Positions 16,311-25,372 of a stretch of DNA of 64,000 nucleotides are shown in pieces. The stretch comes from Antricoccus suffuscus (GTDB lineage: Bacteria; Actinomycetota; Actinomycetes; Mycobacteriales; Antricoccaceae), in contig NZ_PVUE01000004.1 in assembly GCF_003003235.1 (NCBI RefSeq), positions 185,629 to 249,628 on the forward strand, written 5' to 3'. Made by a program: the position numbers and the translations under genes. The first letter of the stretch is position 1, and every line of letters starts with the position of its first letter. The notes below the pieces were generated by a model. It searched no databases. It saw only the letters and a program-made list of their open reading frames with translations, and was not told the origin of the DNA.

Positions 16311-17519
16311 CTACCGAATCGTGGAAGCCTCACGGGGACGCAACCGCATCCCGAGTACGCCGGAGAGCAGTACGACGCCTGCCCCGAGCCCGAACGCGGC
16401 CGTGTACGACCCTTGATCGACGAGCCAGCCGGCGACCACCGGCCCGATCACGGCGCCGAAGTCACTGGCCATGTTGAATACCGCGAGCACCGTGCCGCTG
16501 CGCTTTCCTGCGACATCGCCGACAAGGGCGCCTGGAACGGTCCCCAGAAACGCAGAGCCAGCACTGAACAGGCCGATCGCGATGAGGGCCATCGCGAGCG
16601 ATCCGGCGAACGCGAGCATGAGCAGGCCCGCGCCCGCGATCGCCGAGCCAACAACAAGTGGCGGCCGCCTTCCTGCCGTGTCGGACCATTTGCCGGCGGG
16701 AAACATCAACGCAGTCTGCACGAGCGCCGACACCAAAAAAGCGACACCGACCCAACCCGGTGAGGCGTGCAGATGCTCCACGATCAACAGCGGTAGGACC
16801 GTACTTCGGATTCCGAAAACCGCTAGCCCTACGGCGAAGTTGGTGGTCAGGGCGGCCTGATACTCGCGGGTGCGCAGAACTTCGCCGAACGTCCGGTCCG
16901 GTGCAGGGGTCTCGGGTACGGCGTCCCCCTCGTCAGAGTCGCTCGGCGTGGCTTTTTCAGCATCCCGGCCGAGGAACACAAGCCCGACAACCCCAGCAAG
17001 TGCGAGGGTGCCGCCGTACAAGAAGAACGGTGCACGCAGGGAGATGCCCAGTACCGCGCCCCCAGCCGCTGGACCGATGATGCCGCCGACCAGAAAACCC
17101 ATGCGGTAGATGCTCATCGCTTGGCCGCGCAGCTGTTTGCCGGCGGCGTTGAGCACGATCGCCATTGATGCGACGCCGAACAAGGCCGAACCCATACCGC
17201 CGATCCCGCGCAAGATCAGCAACTGTGGGTAGTCCTGCGCGACGCCCGCCAGCAGACTGGATACCGCGACGACGGCGAGGCCAATGATGAGACTGGTGCG
17301 GCCACCGAGGCGGTCGGCCAGTCGGCCCGCGACGAGACCGAAAATTAGACGCATCAAGGCGAACGACGAAACGACGACGCCGGCCGCGGTCGCCGACACC
17401 CCGAACTGGGTTGCGAAAAGCGGGATCGCCGGCGCGACGATGCCGAAGCCCAGCGAGACGCATAGCGCGACCCCGGCCATCGTCAGGACGTCGCGGGGGA
17501 CGTCGTTCTTGATCCGCAT
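16311..17519 (-). CDS. Major facilitator superfamily transporter
   Basis: A 402-residue protein with twelve predicted helices. The N-half carries the MFS signature G-R-L-A-D-R-L-G-G-R-T after helix 2, and G-K-W-S-D-T-A-G-R-R occupies the matching loop after helix 8. A loop rich in Asp and Glu (about residues 190-215) separates the halves. It resembles DHA1-type efflux proteins, but substrate is not predictable. The gene is divergent from the thioesterase gene with 103 bp between them. Confidence 0.88.
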   Translation of the reverse strand: MRIKNDVPRDVLTMAGVALCVSLGFGIVAPAIPLFATQFGVSATAAGVVVSSFALMRLIFGLVAGRLADRLGGRTSLIIGLAVVAVSSLLAGVAQDYPQLLILRGIGGMGSALFGVASMAIVLNAAGKQLRGQAMSIYRMGFLVGGIIGPAAGGAVLGISLRAPFFLYGGTLALAGVVGLVFLGRDAEKATPSDSDEGDAVPETPAPDRTFGEVLRTREYQAALTTNFAVGLAVFGIRSTVLPLLIVEHLHASPGWVGVAFLVSALVQTALMFPAGKWSDTAGRRPPLVVGSAIAGAGLLMLAFAGSLAMALIAIGLFSAGSAFLGTVPGALVGDVAGKRSGTVLAVFNMASDFGAVIGPVVAGWLVDQGSYTAAFGLGAGVVLLSGVLGMRLRPREASTIR

Positions 17520-17622
17520 AGGTGGTCATCCTGTCACCGCGTCGCGACGGACCGATTGTGGGGCGGGCTTATCGATGTAGTCGGGAAAGAATCTGCCGCG
17601 CCGCGCCCGGTAGGCTCGTCCG

Positions 17623-18426
17623 ATGGGGATTTATGAGAAGGCGACCGCGGTTACGGCCGTCGGCGCGGGAATGTACGACGCATACATCAGCGAGCAATGG
17701 ACGGTCGGAGTCAAACCGCAAGGCGGTTACCTGCTCGGGATCGTCGCGCGGGCCGCCGCCGATATGGTCGGTGACTCGCATCCGCATCTGCAGGCAATCA
17801 GTAGCAGCTTCCTGCAAGCGCCGGACGTCGGGCCCGCAACGGTGCAGGTCGACGTACTGCGAGCGGGTCGAGGCGCGTCGCAGCTGCGCGCCACTCTCCT
17901 GCAAAACGACAAGCCGTGCGTCGACTCGCTGCTGGTCCAGGGCGTGCTCGACGACGCGGACGCGTGGTGGACGGCGGCGACGCCGCCCGACATCCCGGAC
18001 GAGTCGGACTGTGACCTGATGCCCAGGTCGGCGCCGGGCGCCGGCTTCGACGTACCGATGATGGACATGGTCGAGCAACGGTTCGACCCGAAGGGGATGG
18101 GGTTCACGCGGGGTGAACCGGGACATGCCGGCACGATCGGCGGCTGGATCCGCCTCGCGGACGGCGCAGCCTGGGACCCCATGAGCCTGCTGATACCGCT
18201 CGACCCGACTCCGCCGATCTCCTTTGACATGGGACTTGCGGGTTGGGCGCCGACGATGCAGCTTTCGGCGTACATTCGTCGGCTGCCCGCGCCCGGTCCG
18301 GTCCGGGTCTTCACCAAAAGCCTCGACATCGGTAACGACCGGATGGACGAGACGACGTATGCGTGGGACAGCAAAGGCAGGCTTGTCGGGCAGGCGACCC
18401 AGCTGACCGGCGTACGCACTCCGTAG
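17623..18426 (+). CDS. Acyl-CoA thioesterase-like (double hotdog) protein
   Basis: A 267-residue cytosolic protein of the TesB-like/4HBT_3 type. The N-terminal hotdog half contains G-V-K-P-Q-G-G-Y-L-L-G and a Q-A-P-D-V-G strand pattern; the C-terminal half has F-D-M-G-L-A-G-W-A-P-T-M-Q. It probably hydrolyses or binds an acyl-CoA. A TAGGCT -10-like hexamer ends six bases before the ATG and no ribosome site is visible, so the mRNA looks leaderless. Single gene between the divergent MFS gene and the helicase. Confidence 0.82.
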   Translation: MGIYEKATAVTAVGAGMYDAYISEQWTVGVKPQGGYLLGIVARAAADMVGDSHPHLQAISSSFLQAPDVGPATVQVDVLRAGRGASQLRATLLQNDKPCVDSLLVQGVLDDADAWWTAATPPDIPDESDCDLMPRSAPGAGFDVPMMDMVEQRFDPKGMGFTRGEPGHAGTIGGWIRLADGAAWDPMSLLIPLDPTPPISFDMGLAGWAPTMQLSAYIRRLPAPGPVRVFTKSLDIGNDRMDETTYAWDSKGRLVGQATQLTGVRTP

Positions 18427-18472
18427 CGCCAGCGCCGCGAGCCGTGTCGGCGTCGCGCGTTATCCTCGCGGC

Positions 18473-21400
18473 ATGTCCGTGGCGTTAGCTGAACTGCTCG
18501 ACGACTCCGTCATCATCCGCATGGTTGGTAGCGAGTCGTTCAAGCGCGGGCGGTCCTATGCGCGGCGCGGCCTGGTCAGCAAAATCGACGTCGCGGAAGA
18601 TCCGCTACAGCTGCGCGGACGGGTCGACGGCACCCAGCCGAAGCCCTACAACACGACGGTCTATTTCAACGATCGCGCCGAGCCTGCCGGTTCGTGCAGC
18701 TGCCCGGTCGGCTTCGACTGCAAGCACGCCGCAGCCTTGATGATCGCGGTTCGAAGCGCTCGCGGGGAACAGTCGCGGGTCTCCAGCGCGACGTGGGACA
18801 GCCGCCTCGGCCAGCTCGCCGGGCAGTCTCCTGCACGTCAACAGCAGTCCCGCCATCAGCCGGTCGGCCTGATGTTTCGGGTTGATCGCAGCATCACCGG
18901 AGACCGGCAGAGTACGCCGATCGGCCTCGGCGTACGACCCGTCGGGTGGGGCCGCAGCGGCCGTTGGGTCAGCAGTGGGCTCTCGTGGGCGAGTCTGCGC
19001 GGGGACCGTGGCTTCCCGCCGCGGCACCGCGAACAGCTGAGCGAGTTCTACTCCTACACGCAGCTGCGCAGCGACTACCGCTACTACGGCAGCGGTGGGT
19101 GGACGTCGCTGAGCGCGGTCGGTCCGATGCTCTGGTCGTTCTTGTCGACGATGTCCGACGCCGGGATACCGCTGCTGCTCGAGTCGCGGGGTACGGCGAC
19201 GCCCACCGAACTCGTGCTCTCGGCCCAGCCGGCAGAGATCGTGCTTGACGTGCGGCGCAGCGGTGAAGACTTCGCGATAGCGCCGCGGGTCAGCATCGGA
19301 GGCGACGTATTCTCGCCGGCAGGCATCGGCTGGCTCGGCTCGCCCACGCACAGTCTGTTTCACGAGACGGCACCGGAGGAGCCCCGCCGGCCCGGCACGC
19401 TGACGATCGCCAAGCTTGCTGCGCGGCCCAGCCGTGATCTGCGGGACTGGGTGTTCGACCCGCAGGACATGACGGTGCCGCGTGCGGACATCGACCGGCT
19501 GGCCGACGAGTTCTACCCGCGGCTGCGTAATACCACCCGGATCACGTCCTCCGATGACTCGGTCGACCTGCCGTCTATCTCCGCGCCGACCCTCGTCGTC
19601 ATCGTGGACCCACAGCCGGACCTCAGTCTGCGGCTGCGTTGGAAGGTGCAGTACGCCGTCGGCGAGGCGACGTCGCGGTTCGCGGTCGGCTCCGATGCCG
19701 CGGACGAGCCGGGCCATGCCGTGCGCGACCTGGCCGCCGAAACGGCGCTGGTGCGCGCGCTGCCGGTCGCGGTCGGCATGCCACTCGACGACGCCGAGCG
19801 GCCGCCCGTCGCGTTAATGAGCATCGACGCTGCGGCGTTCGTCAACGAGACGATCTCCGCGCTGCGCGGGCACGACGTCCTAGTCGAGATCAACGGTGAC
19901 CTGCCGGACTACCGCTACATCGAGACCGCGCCCGTCGTACGCGTGTCGACCTCGGACCTACCCGGCGAGGCCGACTGGTACGACCTGGGTGTCCAGGTCA
20001 CCGTCGACGACCAGACGGTGCCGTTCATCGAGCTGTTCGCCGCGCTCGCTCGCGACGACGAGTTCCTGATGCTCAAATCGGGCGCATACTTCAGCCTGCA
20101 ACGCGCCGAGTTCGAGGCGCTGCGCCGGCTCATCGCCGAGGCCCGTGAGCTCCAGGAACACGAGGGCGAGTCACTAAGGATCAGCAAATACCACGCTGGG
20201 TTCTGGGAGGACCTGGTCGAGCTCGGGGTCGTTGAAAATCAGTCGTCGCGGTGGGCCGAGACAATGGCCGGGCTGCTCGATGACCAACCCGCCGACCCGG
20301 CGCCGGTGCCGACCACGCTCGACGCCGAGCTGCGGCCCTACCAGCTGACCGGCTTCCAATGGTTGGCCTTCTTGTTCGACCACGGGCTCGGCGGCATCCT
20401 CGCCGACGACATGGGCCTGGGCAAGACGCTCCAGACCATCGCGCTGATCTGCCGGGCTCGCCAGGGTGATCCGGAGGCGCCGCCGTTCCTGGTGGTGGCG
20501 CCGTCGAGCGTGGTGTCCAACTGGGCGCGGGAGGTCCAACGATTCGCGCCACATCTGCGCGTCGTGTCAATCGATCAGACCGAGGCCAAGCGTAAGAGCG
20601 ACACCGCCGCGTTGGTCGCCGGCGCCGACATCGTGATCACGTCGTACACCTTGCTGCGGATCGACTTCGAGTCGTACGCCGGCCTGCCGTGGTCCGGGTT
20701 GATTCTTGACGAAGCACAGTTCGTCAAAAATTACCGCGCGAAGACCTACCAATGCGTACGCCGCCTGCCCGTGCCGTTCAAGCTCGCCGTCACCGGTACG
20801 CCGCTGGAAAATAGCCTGATGGACCTGTGGGCGATGCTGTCGATCGTCGCCCCGGGGCTTTTCCCGCGGCCCGACAGGTTCGCCGACACCTATCGCAAGC
20901 CGATCGAACGCGGCAACAGCACCGAGCTGCTGGCGCAGCTCCAACGACGGATCCGACCATTGATGTTGCGGCGTACCAAGGAGAAGGTCGCCTCGGAGCT
21001 TCCGCCCAAACAAGAACAGGTCGTCGAGGTCGAACTGCTGCCCAAGCACCGCAAGATCTACCAGACACACCTACAGCGCGAGCGCCAGAAGGTCCTGGGG
21101 ATGATCAACGACCTCGACGCCAACCGGTTCGTGATCTTGCGGTCGCTGACCTTGCTGCGCCAACTCGCGCTGGATGCCAGTCTCGTCGAGGACGACTACG
21201 CCAACGTGCCGTCGGCAAAGGTTGAGTTGTTATGCGAGCAGTTGACTGAGCTCGCCGGGGAGGGTCATCGTGCGCTGGTGTTCAGCCAGTTCACCAGCTT
21301 CCTCGGACGGATCAAGCAGAAGCTCGATGCGGCGGGCGTCCCCTATTGCTACCTCGATGGCAGCACCCGTAACCGGGCCGCGGTGATCTCGTCGTTCAAG

Positions 21401-21718
21401 GACGGCGATGCTCCGGTGTTCTTGATCAGCCTCAAGGCGGGCGGTTTTGGCCTCAACCTGACCGAGGCCGACTATTGCTTCGTGATGGATCCGTGGTGGA
21501 ACCCCGCCACGGAGACGCAGGCGATCGACCGCGCGCACCGGATCGGCCAAGACAAGACGGTCATGGTCTACCGATACGTCGCCGCCGACACCATCGAGGA
21601 GAAGGTGATGGCGCTGAAGGGCCGCAAGGCGAAGTTGTTCGACTCGGTGATGGGTGGCGACGGGATGCAAGACGCGGCGTTGAGCGCCGCCGATATTCGG
21701 AGCCTCTTCACCGATTGA
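18473..21718 (+). CDS. SWIM zinc-finger SNF2 family helicase
   Basis: A 1081-residue protein. The N-terminal SWIM finger is C75-x-C77-x5-C83-x-H85. A long middle region of about 500 residues precedes the SNF2 ATPase: Walker A in D-D-M-G-L-G-K-T near residue 647, the DEAQ box near 746, and the C-lobe motif A-H-R-I-G-Q near 1022. The SNF2 core translocates on double-stranded DNA and remodels protein-DNA complexes; the SWIM finger probably binds DNA or protein. A TATCCT hexamer lies six bases before the ATG (leaderless start). It is a stand-alone gene, a typical single-copy actinobacterial HepA/RapA-like protein, and no restriction or defence partner adjoins it. Confidence 0.93.
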   Translation: MSVALAELLDDSVIIRMVGSESFKRGRSYARRGLVSKIDVAEDPLQLRGRVDGTQPKPYNTTVYFNDRAEPAGSCSCPVGFDCKHAAALMIAVRSARGEQSRVSSATWDSRLGQLAGQSPARQQQSRHQPVGLMFRVDRSITGDRQSTPIGLGVRPVGWGRSGRWVSSGLSWASLRGDRGFPPRHREQLSEFYSYTQLRSDYRYYGSGGWTSLSAVGPMLWSFLSTMSDAGIPLLLESRGTATPTELVLSAQPAEIVLDVRRSGEDFAIAPRVSIGGDVFSPAGIGWLGSPTHSLFHETAPEEPRRPGTLTIAKLAARPSRDLRDWVFDPQDMTVPRADIDRLADEFYPRLRNTTRITSSDDSVDLPSISAPTLVVIVDPQPDLSLRLRWKVQYAVGEATSRFAVGSDAADEPGHAVRDLAAETALVRALPVAVGMPLDDAERPPVALMSIDAAAFVNETISALRGHDVLVEINGDLPDYRYIETAPVVRVSTSDLPGEADWYDLGVQVTVDDQTVPFIELFAALARDDEFLMLKSGAYFSLQRAEFEALRRLIAEARELQEHEGESLRISKYHAGFWEDLVELGVVENQSSRWAETMAGLLDDQPADPAPVPTTLDAELRPYQLTGFQWLAFLFDHGLGGILADDMGLGKTLQTIALICRARQGDPEAPPFLVVAPSSVVSNWAREVQRFAPHLRVVSIDQTEAKRKSDTAALVAGADIVITSYTLLRIDFESYAGLPWSGLILDEAQFVKNYRAKTYQCVRRLPVPFKLAVTGTPLENSLMDLWAMLSIVAPGLFPRPDRFADTYRKPIERGNSTELLAQLQRRIRPLMLRRTKEKVASELPPKQEQVVEVELLPKHRKIYQTHLQRERQKVLGMINDLDANRFVILRSLTLLRQLALDASLVEDDYANVPSAKVELLCEQLTELAGEGHRALVFSQFTSFLGRIKQKLDAAGVPYCYLDGSTRNRAAVISSFKDGDAPVFLISLKAGGFGLNLTEADYCFVMDPWWNPATETQAIDRAHRIGQDKTVMVYRYVAADTIEEKVMALKGRKAKLFDSVMGGDGMQDAALSAADIRSLFTD

Positions 21719-21804
21719 GTCTCGCCCGTTGAGCGCCGCGAGGCACGAGCGTAGCCGCAACGCGCGCTTCAGACGTAGCGGCCGGACTCTACGCAGGTAG
21801 TGGA

Positions 21805-23253
21805 CTAGGCGCTGGGAACCGGCGCCGCCAGTGCGGGTTCGGGCTCGGGCGCGGTCCGTCGAGGCCCGGACGAAATAGCCAGCGTGATTGCTGCGGCGAC
21901 AATCGCGACACCGCAGGCGATGAGCAGACCGGTGCGGAATCCCGCCTCGGTCGGCAGGTTGTACCCACCGACCTGCGTACTCATCTGCGCCAGGACCACG
22001 CCGACCACCGCCGCGGACATCGAGGTGCCGATGGAACGCATCAGGGTGTTGACGCTGTTGGCGGAGGCGGTGGCCGACAGTGGTACGGCGGCCATGATGA
22101 GTGCCGGCATCGCGCCGTACGCCAGACCGACGCCGCCACAGATAATGCAGACGGCGATCATCAGTCCCCAGATCGACCCCATTAGGAAGATCGAGGATCC
22201 GTAGCCGGCAGCGATCACCAGACAGCCGAGCAGCAGTGTGAGTTTTGGCCCGTGAGTAGACGAGATGCGACCGCCGATCGGCGAGACCGCCATCATCATC
22301 AGGCCGCCGGGCGCCATCCACAGTCCCATGGCAAGCATCGACTGTCCAAGGCCGTAGCCGGTCGCGGACGGCAGTTGCATCAGCTGCGGGATGATCAACG
22401 AGGATGCGTACATCCCGAAACCTACGACCACCGATGCGACGTTGGTGAGTAGCACTTGACGACCAGCCGTCATCCGAAGGTCAACCAGCGGACTGGAGAC
22501 GCGCAGTTCCCACCAGCCCCAGATCAGTGCGACAACGACGGCCGCGCCGAAAAGCTGAAGTGTCTTCGCGTTCGCCCATCCCCAGTCGCCGCCCTTCGAC
22601 ACCGCCATCAGGAAGCAGACCAAGGCCACGCCGAGACCGATCGCGCCGATGACGTCGAAGCGGCCGACCTTCCCGCTGACAGGGATTTCCGGAATGATGA
22701 TCCACAGCAGTACGAAGATGATCGCGCTGAGTACCGCGACTGCCCAGAACAGCACCCGCCAGCTAGCGTTCTCGGCGACCGCGGCCGCGACAGGCAGGCC
22801 GAGCGCGCCGCCGATGCCCATCGAGGCGCTCATTAAGGCGATCGAGGAGTGCAGTCGCTCGGGAGGAAGCAGGTCGCGCATCGCGCTGATACCGAGCGGG
22901 ATCAGACCGACCCCGAGTCCCTGCAAGCCACGGCCGATGATCATCGGCGCCAGTGATGAGGCCGTCGCGCACACGACCGATCCCAAAATGAGTGGCGCGG
23001 TGCATATCAACAGAACGCGGCGCTTGCCGTACATGTCGCCCAGTCGACCGATCACGGGCGTGGCTACGGCACCGGCGAGCAGAGTCACGGTGATGACCCA
23101 CGTGGCATTGGACGCCGAGGTGTCCAGGATCTTCGGCAGTACGCCGATCAAGGGGACTACGAGTGTCTGCATGAGCGCGCCGACGATGCCGGTGAATGCG
23201 AGTACGCCGATCAAGCGGCCTGGGTGAACCACCGGTTTCGTGGAACTGTCCAC
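21805..23253 (-). CDS. DHA2-type drug efflux transporter (MFS, 14 helices)
   Basis: A membrane protein of about 482 residues with 14 predicted helices, typical of the DHA2 (EmrB/QacA) family. The motif A loop reads G-R-L-G-D-M-Y-G-K-R-R and motif C lies in helix 5 (G-I-G-G-A-L-G-L-P). The frame opens upstream, but GTG at 23253 has AAGGAG six bases upstream and is preferred to the ATG at 23259, which would sit directly against that ribosome site. It is divergent from a MarR gene, the usual arrangement for substrate-induced efflux. Confidence 0.9.
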   Translation of the reverse strand: MDSSTKPVVHPGRLIGVLAFTGIVGALMQTLVVPLIGVLPKILDTSASNATWVITVTLLAGAVATPVIGRLGDMYGKRRVLLICTAPLILGSVVCATASSLAPMIIGRGLQGLGVGLIPLGISAMRDLLPPERLHSSIALMSASMGIGGALGLPVAAAVAENASWRVLFWAVAVLSAIIFVLLWIIIPEIPVSGKVGRFDVIGAIGLGVALVCFLMAVSKGGDWGWANAKTLQLFGAAVVVALIWGWWELRVSSPLVDLRMTAGRQVLLTNVASVVVGFGMYASSLIIPQLMQLPSATGYGLGQSMLAMGLWMAPGGLMMMAVSPIGGRISSTHGPKLTLLLGCLVIAAGYGSSIFLMGSIWGLMIAVCIICGGVGLAYGAMPALIMAAVPLSATASANSVNTLMRSIGTSMSAAVVGVVLAQMSTQVGGYNLPTEAGFRTGLLIACGVAIVAAAITLAISSGPRRTAPEPEPALAAPVPSA

Positions 23254-23296
23254 GCGCATCTCCTTACGTTGGAACTGCTGCTCCCGAATGTGTATC

Positions 23297-23320
23297 GTGC
23301 ATATTCTGTGCATTGTGCAC
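23297..23320. promoter_or_regulatory. MarR operator candidate between efflux pump and regulator
   Basis: Three GTGCA half-sites: 23297-23301, 23308-23312 and, inverted, TGCAC at 23316-23320. The last two form the perfect dyad GTGCA-TTG-TGCAC. The first two are spaced 11 bp, one helical turn. The cluster lies in the 143-bp divergent promoter region, where a MarR dimer would control both genes. Confidence 0.55.
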
Positions 23321-23396
23321 GTTACACGGGCGTGGTGTTTGGCGATAGCCGTGACCCGACGTGTGCCCGATCGCACAGGAGAGGGAGGATCGTGAG

Positions 23397-23855
23397 ATGG
23401 ACAAGCCCACCCATTTAGTCGAATTCGAAACGATGGTGCTGGGTCGGCATATGGATTTGCGTGCTCGTCCGCGCGACAACGATGAGCGGCTCGACCGCAG
23501 CGCGTACATCGTGCTCAGCCGCATCGGCGTGCAAGGCCCGATGTCGATAGGCGAGCTTAGCGACGCGTTTGGACTGGACACATCAACCCTGAACCGGCAG
23601 ACGGCCGCGTTGTTGTCCGCGGCGCTCGTCGAGCGCATCCCGGATCCCGGTGGCGGCATGGCGCGCAAGTTTCGAATCACGGCTGAGGGGTCGAGCAGGC
23701 TCGAGGCCGAGCGGGCGTTCAACACCAATGGCCTCGAGCGCGTACTGGCCGATTGGAAGCCCGAGGAAGTGGCCGAATTCTCTCGTTGGCTCAAGCGCTT
23801 CAATACCGATATCGAGCGGCTCGACGGCCGGCCGTGGCCCCGTCCCGAGTCGTAG
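23397..23855 (+). CDS. MarR family regulator of the adjacent efflux pump
   Basis: A 152-residue winged-helix regulator. The recognition helix reads S-I-G-E-L-S-D-A-F-G-L-D-T-S-T-L-N-R-Q, followed by the wing with R-I-P-D-P-G-G-G-M-A-R-K-F. The ATG at 23397 has GAGGGAGG upstream. Divergent from the DHA2 pump, it most likely represses both and is released by the pump's substrate. Confidence 0.9.
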   Translation: MDKPTHLVEFETMVLGRHMDLRARPRDNDERLDRSAYIVLSRIGVQGPMSIGELSDAFGLDTSTLNRQTAALLSAALVERIPDPGGGMARKFRITAEGSSRLEAERAFNTNGLERVLADWKPEEVAEFSRWLKRFNTDIERLDGRPWPRPES

Positions 23856-23866
23856 CTAGAGGCCGA

Positions 23867-23930
23867 CCTCGCGATCCGCGACAACTTGCTCGACCGTCCG
23901 CGACAACTCGCCTCGCGATCCGCGACAGGA
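23867..23930. repeat. Tandem CGCGATCCGCGACAA-type repeat array
   Basis: Three imperfect units in 64 bp: one at 23867-23887, one lacking its first part at 23896-23912, and one at 23911-23929. The shared core is ATCCGCGACAACT with flanking CTCGC. A related unit, with G in place of A, forms the hairpin at 32922-32952, so this is a dispersed element and not a local duplication only. It lies exactly where similarity to LtrA stops. Confidence 0.6.
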
Positions 23931-24450
23931 TATGGCCGCAGCCGAAGAGATAGCCCCGGCTCGGGCGAAGGCGCAACAGATCGCCGTACGGCGTGAGGAA
24001 GTACGTCCACCACATCGCGAAGGTGAGTCCGATCCCCGCGACCACGACCAGTACCGCGTCCACGTCCCAATCGAGCCCGGACGATCCGCCTAACGCACTA
24101 CGAGAGGACGCGACGGTGCCGACAATGCCCTCACCGAGTGCGATGATCGCGAACCCGCCGTACCGGTCGGCGATGTGGTGTGGGTGCCACGGTGTACCGC
24201 CTGCCCGCCCTTGGGCTACTACCGGGAGCAGCAGTTCGAGAGCGCCGAGTACCGCGATCGCGACGAAGGTGGGAATGAGTGACAAGTCGACTACGTCGGT
24301 GTCAAATGCGGATGCGAACCAGGAAAAGTTGATCCAGCCTGCCAGGATTGCGAACAGCGCAAATGCGAACGCGACTACGGCGCTGGTGGCGTGCCCGGTC
24401 GCGAGCAGGTCCGCCAGCTGCGCGGCGGCAACTCCGAACCGCGACGACAA
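23926..24450 (-). pseudogene. ltrA: Low temperature requirement A (LtrA) family remnant
   Basis: Conserved LtrA blocks are recognisable: W-I-N-F-S-W-F-A-S-A-F-D-T-D, T-P-W-H-P-H-H-I-A-D-R-Y-G-G-F, I-I-A-L-G-E and G-C-G-H-I. A normal LtrA has about 380-400 residues. Here the N-terminus is missing, roughly 80 residues between the A-F-D-T-D block and the T-P-W-H-P-H-H block are deleted in frame, and the C-terminus ends at the repeat array just after the G-x-G-H motif. The frame stays open past that point only because it runs antiparallel to the MarR gene. Very unlikely to encode a functional membrane protein. Confidence 0.7.
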
Positions 24451-24537
24451 GCGTCAGATCTCAATTGCACATTTTGCCGAAACTCAGATTGGCGCTCGCG
24501 TCGGGGATATAGTTCGAGCAAATCCAGAGAGGCGCGG

Positions 24538-25152
24538 ATGGACCAGTGGCGAGAGTACGACGAACTCCAGCTCACGCCTGTCTTGCGCGGGGCGTTGGCG
24601 GCCTTCCGCGAGCATGGCTACCACGGTGCCTCGGTGCGCGACATCGCGTCGCGCGTCGGAGTCACCGTGCCGGGACTGTATTACCACCATCGCAATAAAG
24701 AGGCGATGCTCGCAGCGTTGATCGACATCTCGATTCACGCGGTCGTCGAGCGGGTCCGGCTGGCCATGGCCGCGGCCGGCGACGACTTGCGGACGCAGCT
24801 CGCCAACACGATCGAGGCCGTCGTACTCCACATGACCTACCACGCGGACTTCGCATTCCTGGACCCGGAATTTCGCTTTCTGAAGGAAGAGACCAGTCAC
24901 TCGTACGCCGAAGCAAGGCGGGCCGTCGAACGCCGTATCGCCGACCTGCTTGCGGTGGGTGTCGAGACCGGCGTGTTCACGGCCGAGATCCCCGACGGGA
25001 CCGCCCGTGCGCTGGTCGGGATGTGCCAGTCAGTCGCGTTTTGGTACCGATCTGACGGGCCAAAAAGTCCGAGAGAGATCGCCCGCGAGTACGCCGCGAT
25101 CGCGCTATCTATCGTGGACCACGAGCTCGATTCACCCAGACTCAAGATCTAG
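24538..25152 (+). CDS. TetR family transcriptional regulator
   Basis: A 204-residue repressor starting at ATG 24538 (AGAGAGG upstream). The helix-turn-helix reads F-R-E-H-G-Y-H-G-A-S-V-R-D-I-A-S-R-V-G-V-T-V-P-G-L-Y-Y-H-H, the wording seen in regulators of lipid or steroid catabolism. The C-terminal half has the TetR_C pattern common to KstR2-like proteins. It lies 28 bp before the ferredoxin and reductase genes, and probably regulates them. Confidence 0.9.
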   Translation: MDQWREYDELQLTPVLRGALAAFREHGYHGASVRDIASRVGVTVPGLYYHHRNKEAMLAALIDISIHAVVERVRLAMAAAGDDLRTQLANTIEAVVLHMTYHADFAFLDPEFRFLKEETSHSYAEARRAVERRIADLLAVGVETGVFTAEIPDGTARALVGMCQSVAFWYRSDGPKSPREIAREYAAIALSIVDHELDSPRLKI

Positions 25153-25180
25153 CGCCGACAGAACGGGAGCCGAGTTAAAG

Positions 25181-25372
25181 ATGAAGATCATTCACGACCA
25201 AGAGCGATGCCAAGGGCTGGGCATCTGCGAGTCGATTTCGGCCGAGCACTTCGAAACCAACGACGACGGCACGATGACCGTCATCAAACCGGACTTCACC
25301 GACGACGAGCTGGAACTTGTCGAGCGGGCCGTCGAGAGCTGCCCGACGCGGTCGCTGCGGATCGAGCGGTGA
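25181..25372 (+). CDS. Small 3Fe-4S-type ferredoxin
   Basis: A 63-residue ferredoxin with only three cluster cysteines: C9-x5-C15 (C-Q-G-L-G-I-C) and a single C in E-S-C-P near residue 54. This pattern is typical of P450-associated ferredoxins that carry 3Fe-4S clusters. It overlaps the reductase start by 4 bp (GTGA), so the two are co-translated. Unlike the locus at 10 kb, no P450 gene adjoins it. Confidence 0.9.
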   Translation: MKIIHDQERCQGLGICESISAEHFETNDDGTMTVIKPDFTDDELELVERAVESCPTRSLRIER

